This document shows, piece by piece, positions 1 to 7,868 of a DNA stretch of 64,000 nucleotides. The notes under the pieces were generated by a model. That model was given only the letters and a program-made list of their open reading frames with translations, ran no database searches and had not been told where the DNA came from. The stretch lies in assembly GCF_001957125.1 (NCBI RefSeq), contig NZ_MPHJ01000001.1, positions 342,831 to 406,830 of the forward strand, written 5' to 3'. Position numbers and translations under genes: made by a program. This stretch comes from Shewanella sp. UCD-KL12. GTDB lineage: Bacteria > Pseudomonadota > Gammaproteobacteria > Enterobacterales > Shewanellaceae. How positions within the stretch are numbered: position 1 is the stretch's first letter; each line of letters starts with the position of its first letter.

Positions 1-62
1 GTTATCCAGCCAGAACTTCCACCGCCAACAATCGTGATATTCTTAATTGTTTCTGTTGTCAT
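1..62 (-). CDS. Tryptophan-halogenase-like flavoprotein, N-terminus only
   Basis: Only the first 20 codons lie in the window. They begin at an ATG read leftward and encode MTTETIKNITIVGGGSSGWI. The stretch IVGGGSSGW is the FAD-binding GxGxxGW signature at the start of tryptophan halogenase family proteins. In Shewanella and other chitin or polysaccharide degraders such proteins are known to sit beside TonB-dependent receptors in sugar regulons; their substrate is mostly unknown. It starts only 14 bases beyond the stop of the TauE-like gene and is probably the second gene of that leftward transcript. Function beyond flavin binding is inference from a very short fragment. Confidence 0.6.
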   Translation of the reverse strand, partial: MTTETIKNITIVGGGSSGWI

Positions 63-76
63 GCCTACCTCTCTAC

Positions 77-967
77 CTAAATAACCAATATTGCTATGCC
101 AGATAAGATAATCCAGCCAGCGAAAAATACCTTAAGCCCTTTTACTGGAAGATAAAGCGCCAGTTTCTTAGCTAAGACGCCCCCGATAACAGCACCAGGG
201 CCTGCAAATAACAGTACATTGAAATAGGCGTCACCATGTTTTGATAGATGTATAGGGCTCACAGACCAGACAGTAATAGCTGTGACAATAACACCAAGAG
301 CGATAGCTAAGCTCGGCTCACATCTTTTTAAAAGCATATAGATAACAATGATTTCTCCAACCCCGACAGACAGCCAGGCGGTGATAATGCCACCTATAAA
401 ACTGATACAAGAGAGTTGAATCAGCTCACTTCTGTTTAACGAGGTGCGCAAATTTGTCTGCTTTAATGTCAAGCAGCTGTAGAGAATGGCAACACCTAAG
501 ACGATTGAAAAAATACTGAAGCTAAACTCAAGTGAGCTAGGGGGCTGAAATGAAAGTAGTTGAGCTGTCCAGATCCCGGCTACTGCAAAAGGTGAGGTGA
601 CACTGAGTTGTTTGATGAGCGCTTTGCGTACAGGAGACAGGTTATCCCTATTAAAATGAAACCACCAAGTTAATGCACCGGCGGTCATACCAAAGCACTG
701 AATAGCAAAGGATGTCGATATACTTTGTTCACTGGTAAAGTTAAGGCTATTAAAGACTGGAATAAAAATGACGCCACCACCTGCGCCTGTGGAGTTTGCA
801 AAGATTGCTCCAGTGATGCCTAGAAATAAGTAATGAAGGTAGTCGCGGATAAGTTCAATAGGGTCAGAGAATTGTAATACCCAGATAGACCATAAGCTAG
901 CTAAACCTAGGAAGAGATATAGAGGTTTGGAGTTGAACGCTTTACTATTTTTGCCATGCTCACTCAT
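77..967 (-). CDS. TauE/SafE-family membrane permease
   Basis: A 296-residue, very hydrophobic protein with about eight membrane segments. A glycine-rich stretch, FANSTGAGGGVIFIPVF (about residues 56-72), matches the first signature of the TauE/SafE (DUF81) family of anion exporters, and GVGEIIVIYMLL near residue 200 looks like the second repeat. Family members move sulfite, sulfoacetate or other small organic anions; the substrate here cannot be read from sequence. The gene is read leftward away from the hexosaminidase and starts next to two NagR-type operators, so it probably belongs to the GlcNAc regulon. Its partner downstream is the tryptophan-halogenase-like gene. A role in the chitin pathway is inference from this placement. 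Confidence 0.8.
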   Translation of the reverse strand: MSEHGKNSKAFNSKPLYLFLGLASLWSIWVLQFSDPIELIRDYLHYLFLGITGAIFANSTGAGGGVIFIPVFNSLNFTSEQSISTSFAIQCFGMTAGALTWWFHFNRDNLSPVRKALIKQLSVTSPFAVAGIWTAQLLSFQPPSSLEFSFSIFSIVLGVAILYSCLTLKQTNLRTSLNRSELIQLSCISFIGGIITAWLSVGVGEIIVIYMLLKRCEPSLAIALGVIVTAITVWSVSPIHLSKHGDAYFNVLLFAGPGAVIGGVLAKKLALYLPVKGLKVFFAGWIILSGIAILVI

Positions 968-1042
968 CTTAGGTCCATTTTATTATTGTTTTTCTATTCG
1001 CCTAATTATCACACTAACACTTTTAATGATGTTATCAACTTT

Positions 1043-1056
1043 TGACAGCGTTGTCA
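1043..1056. promoter_or_regulatory. NagR-type operator 1 (LacI-family palindrome)
   Basis: The sequence TGACAGCGTTGTCA has the form TGACARCGYTGTCA, a 14-bp palindrome that matches the core of the operator known for the LacI-family repressor NagR in Shewanella (AATGACARCGYTGTCATT). It lies 75 bases upstream of the leftward TauE-like gene. On the minus strand CTGTCA (1048-1043), a 17-base spacer and TAAAAG (1025-1020) form a plausible promoter overlapped by the operator, the same geometry as at nagP. Confidence 0.85.
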
Positions 1057-1196
1057 TATTTTAGTGTTGCACCTAGTTTGGTTGATTAAAATAAATAACT
1101 GCAACTTCTCTTGCTCTGTCTAGCTTGAGCAAAAAAGTTACTGCTGAATGTCAAAAAAATGTAGATATTCTGTTTGCTCTTGTGTATGTTTGTAAA

Positions 1197-1210
1197 TGAC
1201 AGCGTTGTCA
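1197..1210. promoter_or_regulatory. NagR-type operator 2
   Basis: A second TGACAGCGTTGTCA palindrome, identical over 14 bp to operator 1 and 154 bp from it (centre to centre). The flanks AA and TC extend the match to the 18-bp consensus at most positions. The spacing is close to an integral number of helical turns (154/10.5 is about 14.7), so looping between the two sites is possible but not shown. It stands between the divergent TauE-like and hexosaminidase genes. Confidence 0.85.
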
Positions 1211-1354
1211 TCTGCTTGTGTGATGAGCTGTCTTGTAAGGTCTGCATGAATAGGAAGAGGTCTCCTGATTCATGTTATTGGCAGATGTATTTAGGTAAAA
1301 CTTAATGACATCTGTGTTTGAAATTCAAATAGTCTCTCCCCAGAAACTAGAGTT

Positions 1355-1406
1355 GGCTAGATGCTTTGTCAGTAATTATAGTGATGAATCATCTAGCCTT
1401 TTTTTT
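1355..1406 (+). terminator. Orphan rho-independent terminator
   Basis: GGCTAGATG (1355-1363) pairs perfectly with CATCTAGCC (1390-1398) across a 26-base loop, and eight T residues follow at once. This reads as a rightward intrinsic terminator, yet no rightward gene lies between it and position 968. It sits downstream of the two NagR-type operators and upstream of the hexosaminidase promoter. Confidence 0.7.
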
Positions 1407-1482
1407 ATCTAATTTTTGAATGGTTAGGCAGGATTTGTATGTTTCATGTAACATATTTCAAACAAAATAGTGCGTTATGCTA

Positions 1483-1511
1483 TTTACAGGTATTTTGTAA
1501 AACTCTATAAA
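1483..1511 (+). promoter_or_regulatory. Candidate promoter of hex
   Basis: TTTACA (1483-1488) and TATAAA (1506-1511) are separated by exactly 17 bases and differ from the sigma-70 consensus at one position each. Transcription would start near 1518 and leave a 5' leader of about 214 bases before the hexosaminidase start codon. No NagR-type palindrome lies between this promoter and the gene, so its control may differ from that of nagK and nagP. Confidence 0.5.
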
Positions 1512-1731
1512 TGTCAGCAAGTTTGATCAGCTAAGCTAGGCTGAAAGTATTTAGCGCTGACGAAATAATAATTAGTCGTCCACAGTCTCAGGTGTGGCTT
1601 TCTCGATCAAGTAAGCGGTTTATTTTTGATTACAGATTGTACCTAGGGGAAAGATTGCTGGTCAGTTGACTCATTCAATGTCGACATGAGTTATCACCAC
1701 AAAGAAAATTGGATCTAAGTTGAGGGATAAA

Positions 1732-4398
1732 ATGAAGCTGAAGTTAATCACTGCCGCTATAACACTAGTGTTAACCACAAGTGCTTGCTCTGATGGAAAG
1801 GTTGAAACAAACCAGCAGGAGCTTGCTCAACAAAGCCAGTCTAAGCTTGATACTTTAGACCAAGAGCTGTTGACTGCGTTCGGAAATACGCTAGATATAA
1901 AATATCGGCTAGTGACGAATTATCCTGAAGGGTGCCCAGCTTCTGGTGTTGACGGCCGCTGTTTTATCGCTCAAATCGATCTTACCCCAGCAGTTGATCT
2001 CGCTAGTAATGACTGGTCAATCTACTATAGTCAGATGCGTCCGGTGCAATCGGTGAACTCAGAAGCATTTACCATTACACGAATAAAGGGGGATCTGCAT
2101 AAAATTTCCCCTACCTCAAAATTTAGTGGCTTTAAAAAGGGCGAAACTCAGACTCTAGAGTTTAAAGGCGAGTTATGGCAACTTTCCGAAACTGATGCCA
2201 TGCCGAACTATTATATTGTTGCTGGTGATTTAGAGCCTGTAGTTATTAAGAGCACACAAGTTGGCCGTGACAGTGAGACTGGTATGGAGTCACGTCCTTA
2301 TGCCGTCTCTTTTACCGATGCTGAAACACAATACAGACGCAGTGACAGTGACAAGGTTAAGTGGGCAACACCTGAAGTATTATTTCAAGCCAATCAGGGA
2401 ACCACATTGGAGCCTAAACTGGTTACAAACAGCATTATTCCTACGCCAGTTAATATCGAAGTCAGCTCAACCAACACACCTGTTTCGTTAAAATCTGGTA
2501 TTAGCCTTAAGCTTAATGAAGTGAAGCGGCAGGCTGTTGACGCTGCACTATCTCGCCTAAGCCGTATCGGAGTCGATGAGTCGTCATCTGGGATGACAGT
2601 GTCTTTGCTTCCTTTTACTGAGGCTCAGGTCGCAGGTGCTTATCAACTTGATATAACAAAAGATAAAATTACTATTTTAGCGGCTGATGATGCCGGTTTT
2701 TCCTACGGCTTATCTTCTTTAGCGAGTCTAGTTGATAGTAAAAAACTAGCCATCAATACGATGAAAGTTAATGATGAGCCTAGATATGATTTCCGTGGTA
2801 TGCATATCGATGTTGCCAGAAACTTCCACAGTAAGCAGTTTGTATTGGATATGCTTGACCAGATGGCGGCGTATAAGCTTAATAAACTGCACCTACATAT
2901 GGCGGATGACGAAGGTTGGCGTCTAGAGATTGAAGGGTTACCTGAACTTACTGATATTGGCAGTAAGCGTTGCCATGATCTCAGCGAAACCACCTGTTTA
3001 TTGCCTCAGTTAGGCAGTGGTCCATTTGCCGATACTTCAGTGAACGGTTACTACTCTAAAGCTGATTATATCGAGATTTTGAAGTATGCCAATGCCAGAC
3101 AGATTCAAGTAATACCCTCTATGGATATGCCAGGGCATTCACGAGCTGCAATTAAGTCTATGGAAGCACGCTACCGTAAACTCGCCGCAACAGGCAATGA
3201 GGCTGGTGCTAACGAGTTTCGTCTTATAGACCCAAAGGACACAACCGTTTATTCATCAATTCAGTATTATGATGATAATACGCTCAACGTCTGTATGGAG
3301 TCGACGTTTCACTTTGTTGACAAAGTGATTGATGAAATAGCTAAACTGCATCAACAAGCGGGACAGCCATTGAGTATCTATCATATTGGTGCTGATGAAA
3401 CTGCTGGCGCGTGGTTAGAGTCCCCATTATGTAAAGCATTTCTTGCGGATAATGCCCAAGGGGTTACCACTACTGATGAGTTTGGTGCCTACTTTGTTGA
3501 GCGGGTGTCTAATATTTTGAGTGACAAGGGGATTGAGCCTGCCGGTTGGAGTGATGGTATGAGCCATACTCGACCAGAAAATATGCCGAAAGTTTCGCAG
3601 AGTAACCTGTGGGACGTTATCTCTCATGATGGTTACCGACGTGCTCATGAACAAGCAAACCTTGGTTGGGATGCAATTCTTAGTACGCCAGAAGTACTCT
3701 ACTTTGACTTTCCATATGAAGCCGATCCTAAGGAACATGGCTACTATTGGGCGAGCCGTAATACGAATGAGCGTACCTTCTTTGGGTTTATGCCAGGTAA
3801 CTTGCCTGCAAATGCTGAGCAATGGACAGATATCCAAGGGCAGCCATTTGAAACCGATGACACTATCAAGCTTGATGAAGCGGGTAAGCGTACGAGTGGG
3901 CCGCTTAATGCCGGGGTTAACTTTGGTGGAATACAGGGACAGATCTGGAGTGAGACCCTCAGAAGCGACTCAGTTGTTGAGTATATGACATTCCCAAGAT
4001 TGTTAATTTTAGCTGAAAGAGCTTGGCACAAACCTAGTTGGGAAGTGCCTTATCAGTATGAAGGCGCTGTCTATAATCAAAACAGTGGCCACTTTACTGA
4101 AAAAATGCGTGCCGAGCAGGCGAGTCAGTGGTCAGTAATTGCTAATACTTTAGGCCAAAAAGAGTTAGCAAAGTTAGATTTGGCTGGTATTGAGTATAGA
4201 GTGCCAACAGTCGGCGCCCATATCCATGAAGGTAAGCTATTTACTAATGTTATCTATCCAGGTTTAACAGTTGAATACCGGGTCAATGGTAGTGATTGGC
4301 TTATTTATCATTCACCTATAGCTGTTTCTGGTGAAGTTGAAGTTAGGGCTGTTGCTGCTGATGGCAAGAGAAAAGGGCGCTCCTTAATAGTTAGGTAA
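1732..4398 (+). CDS. hex: GH20 beta-N-acetylhexosaminidase (chitobiase), lipoprotein
   Basis: This 888-residue enzyme removes terminal GlcNAc from chito-oligosaccharides at the cell surface or in the periplasm. The N-terminus MKLKLITAAITLVLTTSAC is a lipoprotein signal ending in a lipobox (TSAC). An N-terminal carbohydrate-binding-like domain is followed by a GH20 barrel with RGMHIDVARNFHSK, HLHMADDEGWRLEI and the catalytic pair HIGADE (Asp555-Glu556), and by a C-terminal immunoglobulin-like chitobiase domain. I chose ATG at 1732 because GAGGGA lies just before it; a TTG twelve bases upstream is in frame but has no such site. It is the first gene of the GlcNAc locus and is separated by 223 bases from nagK, which has its own operator. 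Confidence 0.93.
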   Translation: MKLKLITAAITLVLTTSACSDGKVETNQQELAQQSQSKLDTLDQELLTAFGNTLDIKYRLVTNYPEGCPASGVDGRCFIAQIDLTPAVDLASNDWSIYYSQMRPVQSVNSEAFTITRIKGDLHKISPTSKFSGFKKGETQTLEFKGELWQLSETDAMPNYYIVAGDLEPVVIKSTQVGRDSETGMESRPYAVSFTDAETQYRRSDSDKVKWATPEVLFQANQGTTLEPKLVTNSIIPTPVNIEVSSTNTPVSLKSGISLKLNEVKRQAVDAALSRLSRIGVDESSSGMTVSLLPFTEAQVAGAYQLDITKDKITILAADDAGFSYGLSSLASLVDSKKLAINTMKVNDEPRYDFRGMHIDVARNFHSKQFVLDMLDQMAAYKLNKLHLHMADDEGWRLEIEGLPELTDIGSKRCHDLSETTCLLPQLGSGPFADTSVNGYYSKADYIEILKYANARQIQVIPSMDMPGHSRAAIKSMEARYRKLAATGNEAGANEFRLIDPKDTTVYSSIQYYDDNTLNVCMESTFHFVDKVIDEIAKLHQQAGQPLSIYHIGADETAGAWLESPLCKAFLADNAQGVTTTDEFGAYFVERVSNILSDKGIEPAGWSDGMSHTRPENMPKVSQSNLWDVISHDGYRRAHEQANLGWDAILSTPEVLYFDFPYEADPKEHGYYWASRNTNERTFFGFMPGNLPANAEQWTDIQGQPFETDDTIKLDEAGKRTSGPLNAGVNFGGIQGQIWSETLRSDSVVEYMTFPRLLILAERAWHKPSWEVPYQYEGAVYNQNSGHFTEKMRAEQASQWSVIANTLGQKELAKLDLAGIEYRVPTVGAHIHEGKLFTNVIYPGLTVEYRVNGSDWLIYHSPIAVSGEVEVRAVAADGKRKGRSLIVR

Positions 4399-4512
4399 CA
4401 AGGTGGTAACAGGTGTGGCTGCATCTATTTATCAAATGTAGCCACGCTCAACTCCCGCTGCTGTGGAGTTTCAAGCTTTAATTCATCTTATTTTATAAGC
4501 TGAAAGAAAATA

Positions 4513-4530
4513 AATGACAACGCTGTCATT
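4513..4530. promoter_or_regulatory. NagR-type operator 3 at the nagK operon
   Basis: AATGACAACGCTGTCATT is a perfect 18-bp palindrome and matches the Shewanella NagR consensus AATGACARCGYTGTCATT at every position. It lies 92 bases upstream of the nagK start and is the best of the four sites in the window. A clear -35/-10 pair is not obvious around it. Confidence 0.9.
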
Positions 4531-4621
4531 TGTGTTGTAACATGAAGTTAACTTAGTCAGTGAACAGAGCCAAGTATCTTACTTGAGGCTTTGGATAAAA
4601 AAACTGTGGATGAGGTCTGTC

Positions 4622-5524
4622 ATGAGTGTGAACCAGACGAAGGAGAAACCGTTGTTTATAGGTATTGATGGTGGCGGCAGTAAATGCAGGGCAACGATTT
4701 ACTCTAGCGAAGATGGTGTAATTGGTACTGGTGTAGCTGGGCGTGCAAATCCACTTCACGGTTTATCACAGACGTTTGAATCTATTCAGATGTCGACCGA
4801 GCTAGCGTTAAAAGATGCTGGAATGAATTTAGGTGATAGCAAGGCGCTAATCGCCGGGCTAGGACTTGCAGGGGTTAATGTCCCCAGGTTGTATCAAGAT
4901 ATCGTTAATTGGAAGCACCCATTTGCCGATATGTTTGTGACGACTGATCTACATACTGCTTGTATCGGCGCGCACCGTGGTGGCGAAGGTGCGGTGATAA
5001 TTACAGGTACTGGTTCGTGCGGCTATGCACATGTCGAGGATAAGCATTTATGTCTTGGTGGGCATGGTTTTGCCTTGGGAGATAAAGGCAGTGGTGCATG
5101 GCTAGGATTAAAAGCGGCTGAACAGGCGCTATTAGATCTTGATGGTTTTGCTGAGAAAACAGTATTGACTGAGCGAATTCTTAACCATTTTAAAGTTCAT
5201 GACGCTATGGGTATTGTTGAGAATCTTGCTGGGCAAACTTCGAGTGTGTATGCAAAGCTTGCACGAACAGTCCTAGAGTGTGCTAATGAGCAAGATGAAG
5301 TCGCTCAAAATATCGTTAAAGAGGGCGCCGCTTACATTAGTGAGCTAGCTCGTAAGCTTTTTGAAGTTAACCCGCCACGCTTCTCTATGATAGGTGGGCT
5401 AGCTGAGCCTTTAGCACCTTGGTTAGATAAAGATGTGATTGCTAAACTGTCGCCGACATTAGCTCCGCCAGAGCTAGGGGCAACCTATTTTGCTCGTCAA
5501 AAGTTTAGCAAGAAAATTAATTAA
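4622..5524 (+). CDS. nagK: N-acetylglucosamine kinase (BadF/BadG-type ATPase)
   Basis: NagK phosphorylates cytoplasmic GlcNAc to GlcNAc-6-phosphate. The 300-residue protein has the ASKHA sugar-kinase fold: phosphate 1 motif FIGIDGGGSKCRATIY (residues 12-27), phosphate 2 motif ITGTGSCGYAH (from about residue 127), GDKGSGAWLG, and an adenosine motif around MIGGLAEPL. This is the BadF/BadG/BcrA family type used in the Shewanella pathway rather than the ROK-type kinase of Escherichia coli. The ATG at 4622 is preceded by GAGG at a 6-base spacing; in-frame starts farther upstream lack a ribosome site. It is the first gene of a tight operon with nagB and nagA and lies just downstream of a perfect NagR operator. 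Confidence 0.92.
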   Translation: MSVNQTKEKPLFIGIDGGGSKCRATIYSSEDGVIGTGVAGRANPLHGLSQTFESIQMSTELALKDAGMNLGDSKALIAGLGLAGVNVPRLYQDIVNWKHPFADMFVTTDLHTACIGAHRGGEGAVIITGTGSCGYAHVEDKHLCLGGHGFALGDKGSGAWLGLKAAEQALLDLDGFAEKTVLTERILNHFKVHDAMGIVENLAGQTSSVYAKLARTVLECANEQDEVAQNIVKEGAAYISELARKLFEVNPPRFSMIGGLAEPLAPWLDKDVIAKLSPTLAPPELGATYFARQKFSKKIN

Positions 5525-5573
5525 TCTAGGGTTAGGCAATTTAAAGGCTAATTAGGCTTGAGGTGTCGCTAAC

Positions 5574-6572
5574 ATGAAAAGTTGTATCATGGAGCATGAA
5601 GCTAGAGAGGCACCTAAAGTCGTGGCAGCGCAGCTTACTGCTAATGCACTAATCGCTCAGCAATTGGGTGAAAAGATAAGAAGCTTTGAGCCACAGTTTG
5701 TCATGATTATTGGCCGTGGGTCATCTGATCATGCTGGGGTATTTGGTAAATACCTCATCGAGATTGAAGTCGGCTTGCCGACTTTTTCTGCAGCTCCTTC
5801 GGTAACCAGTGTTTACGGTAAACAACTCAAACTTGATAAAGCGCTGGTTATTATCATTTCTCAGTCTGGTACTAGCCCAGATATCTTAGCTCAAGCGAGT
5901 ATGGCTAAAGCTGCTGGCGCATTGTGTATTGCTTTGGTTAATGAAGTTAACACTCCGCTAGAAGCCTTAGTTGACTATGTATTACCTCTAAGAGCAGGTG
6001 AAGAGCGAGCTATTTCAGCCTCAAAAAGCTACATTGCGACTTTGTCAGCCCTTATGCAATTAGTAAGTACCTGGACACAAGATGTCGACTTAGCTTTAGC
6101 GGTAAAGTCTATGCCCATAGCACTTGAGAATGCTGTTAAGGCAACACCTCAGCTTGTCCCTAATTCGCTTACAAATGACAAAAACTTAGTCGTTTTAGGT
6201 AGAGGGCTAGGCTTTGCAATTGCAAAAGAGATAGCCCTGAAGCTAAAGGAGCTCTGTGGTATTCATGCTGAAGCATTCAGTAGTGCTGAGTTTCTTCATG
6301 GCCCGGTAACTCTCATTGAACAAGATTTAAAGGTTATCGATGTCTCTGTAGGCGATGAGTCTTATGGTTGCCATATTGAACAAGTGGTTGAAGTTAACAT
6401 GAGAGGTGCAGACCTTATCCATTTACATCAAACTACGATAGATATACATCCGCGCATTGCGCCAATAGCTTTGTTACTTCGCTTCTATATTGATGTTGTA
6501 GCAGTTGCTAAAGTTCGTGGAATAGATCCAGACTCCCCAGTTGGACTGACAAAAATGACTGAAACCCTTTAG
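5574..6572 (+). CDS. nagB: Glucosamine-6-phosphate deaminase, SIS-domain type
   Basis: This 332-residue protein converts glucosamine-6-phosphate to fructose-6-phosphate and ammonia. It is not related to the classical NagB of E. coli: it carries two SIS sugar-isomerase domains like the C-terminal half of GlmS, with GRGSSDHAG at residues 47-55 and SQSGTSPD at 96-103, and a GlmS-like tail ending GLTKMTETL. Such NagB-II proteins are the known deaminases of Shewanella. GAGG lies 10 bases before the ATG. The gene follows nagK by 49 bases and precedes nagA by 39, so the three are one transcript. A GlmS-like synthase is unlikely because the glutaminase domain is absent. Confidence 0.9.
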   Translation: MKSCIMEHEAREAPKVVAAQLTANALIAQQLGEKIRSFEPQFVMIIGRGSSDHAGVFGKYLIEIEVGLPTFSAAPSVTSVYGKQLKLDKALVIIISQSGTSPDILAQASMAKAAGALCIALVNEVNTPLEALVDYVLPLRAGEERAISASKSYIATLSALMQLVSTWTQDVDLALAVKSMPIALENAVKATPQLVPNSLTNDKNLVVLGRGLGFAIAKEIALKLKELCGIHAEAFSSAEFLHGPVTLIEQDLKVIDVSVGDESYGCHIEQVVEVNMRGADLIHLHQTTIDIHPRIAPIALLLRFYIDVVAVAKVRGIDPDSPVGLTKMTETL

Positions 6573-6611
6573 CTACGATTGCTGAAGTCAATAAATTTAG
6601 GATTAAGAAAC

Positions 6612-7745
6612 ATGAAGCAGACAATTATTGCTAAACGCGTATTTGATGGTGAGCAGTTTCATCATGAACTGCCGATCACAATCGAAGATGGTCATATCTT
6701 AGCTTTAGATACTGTGACTGGCACTAAAGAAACTAAGCTAGATGGCACCTTAGTCCCTGGCTTTATTGATGTACAAGTTAATGGGGGAGGCGGTGCTTTA
6801 CTTAATGCCGATACTTCAGTTGAATGTATTGAGACCATAGGCAGCGCTCATGCTAAATTTGGTACTACAGGTTTCCTACCTACATTGATCACTGATGATG
6901 TTGATGTGATGCGCCGGGCAGCAGACGCTGTTTCTGCAGCTATGATCAAGGGGAGTGCTGGTGTGCTAGGCGTGCATTTTGAAGGCCCACACCTATCTAT
7001 CCCCAAAAAAGGGGTTCACCCGCAGTCCCATATACGCCGTATATCAGATGCCGAGCTTGAAATATTTAGTCGAGATGACTTAGGTATAAAAGTTGTCACG
7101 CTCGCCCCTGAAAACGTTTCAGCGGATGTGATTAAAGCCTTAGTCGCTGCCGATGTCAGGGTATGTCTTGGTCATTCAAATGCTGACTATGACACCGTCG
7201 TTGCAGCATTAGAGGCGGGCGCAACAGGCTTTACTCATCTGTTTAATGCCATGTCGCCATTTGGCTCGCGTGAACCTGGTATGGTTGGTGCTGCGATAGA
7301 GAGTCGAGATGCCTGGTGTGGTCTTATTGTCGACGGCCATCATGTGCATTCTGCGGCGGCGAAAGTTGCAATTTATGCCAAGCCAAAGGGGAAGGTGATG
7401 CTAGTCACCGATGCTATGCCACCAGTGGGTCTTGAAGAGGAGGCAACATTTGAGCTTTTTGGTACTCAAGTTATCCGACAAGGTGACAGGCTTAATGCTG
7501 TAACTGGTGAACTGGCTGGTTGTGTATTAGATATGGCTGGTGCAGTAAAAAATACGGTCAACATGCTTGGTTTATCATTAGAGGAGGCTATTCGAATGGG
7601 CTCTCTATATCCGGCAGAGTATTTAGGGTTATCAGGTAAGCAAGGGCAAATAAGTATAGGTAGTCGAGCGGACTTAGTGCTGTTAAATGACGCGCTACAA
7701 GTACAGCAAACAATGATCGCTGGTGAAGCTGTTTTTAAACGATAG
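6612..7745 (+). CDS. nagA: N-acetylglucosamine-6-phosphate deacetylase
   Basis: NagA removes the acetyl group from GlcNAc-6-phosphate. The 377-residue protein has the amidohydrolase barrel with the metal ligand Glu124 in GVHFEGPHL, His188 in CLGHSNADYD, His209 in FTHLFNAMSPF and the catalytic Asp267 in LVTDAMPPVG. These are the expected residues for a mononuclear NagA. The ATG at 6612 has AGGA upstream; an in-frame TTG 33 bases earlier would only add an unrelated leader. It is the last gene of the nagK-nagB-nagA transcript, which ends at a hairpin 15 bases downstream. Confidence 0.95.
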   Translation: MKQTIIAKRVFDGEQFHHELPITIEDGHILALDTVTGTKETKLDGTLVPGFIDVQVNGGGGALLNADTSVECIETIGSAHAKFGTTGFLPTLITDDVDVMRRAADAVSAAMIKGSAGVLGVHFEGPHLSIPKKGVHPQSHIRRISDAELEIFSRDDLGIKVVTLAPENVSADVIKALVAADVRVCLGHSNADYDTVVAALEAGATGFTHLFNAMSPFGSREPGMVGAAIESRDAWCGLIVDGHHVHSAAAKVAIYAKPKGKVMLVTDAMPPVGLEEEATFELFGTQVIRQGDRLNAVTGELAGCVLDMAGAVKNTVNMLGLSLEEAIRMGSLYPAEYLGLSGKQGQISIGSRADLVLLNDALQVQQTMIAGEAVFKR

Positions 7746-7760
7746 CGTTAAACCAGAGTT

Positions 7761-7789
7761 AGCCTCAGCTGTCTTTTCTGGGGCTTTTT
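7761..7789 (+). terminator. Terminator after nagA
   Basis: AGCCTCAG (7761-7768) pairs with CTGGGGCT (7778-7785) using one G-T pair, with a 9-base loop and a run of five T. It would end the nagK-nagB-nagA transcript, though read-through into nagX is possible since no separate operator is seen before nagX. Confidence 0.7.
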
Positions 7790-7868
7790 ACTATAAAAAT
7801 CGCCAAACTGTTGCACCTTGTAAAGTAAATAAAAATAAGAATAAACGATAGCATATAGGGAAATCGTA

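Noticed and set aside
3427..3837. Antisense frame of 136 codons inside hex
   Set aside because: It is a shadow of the GH20 coding strand, with atypical composition and no ribosome site. The other long antisense frames in the window were left out for the same reason.
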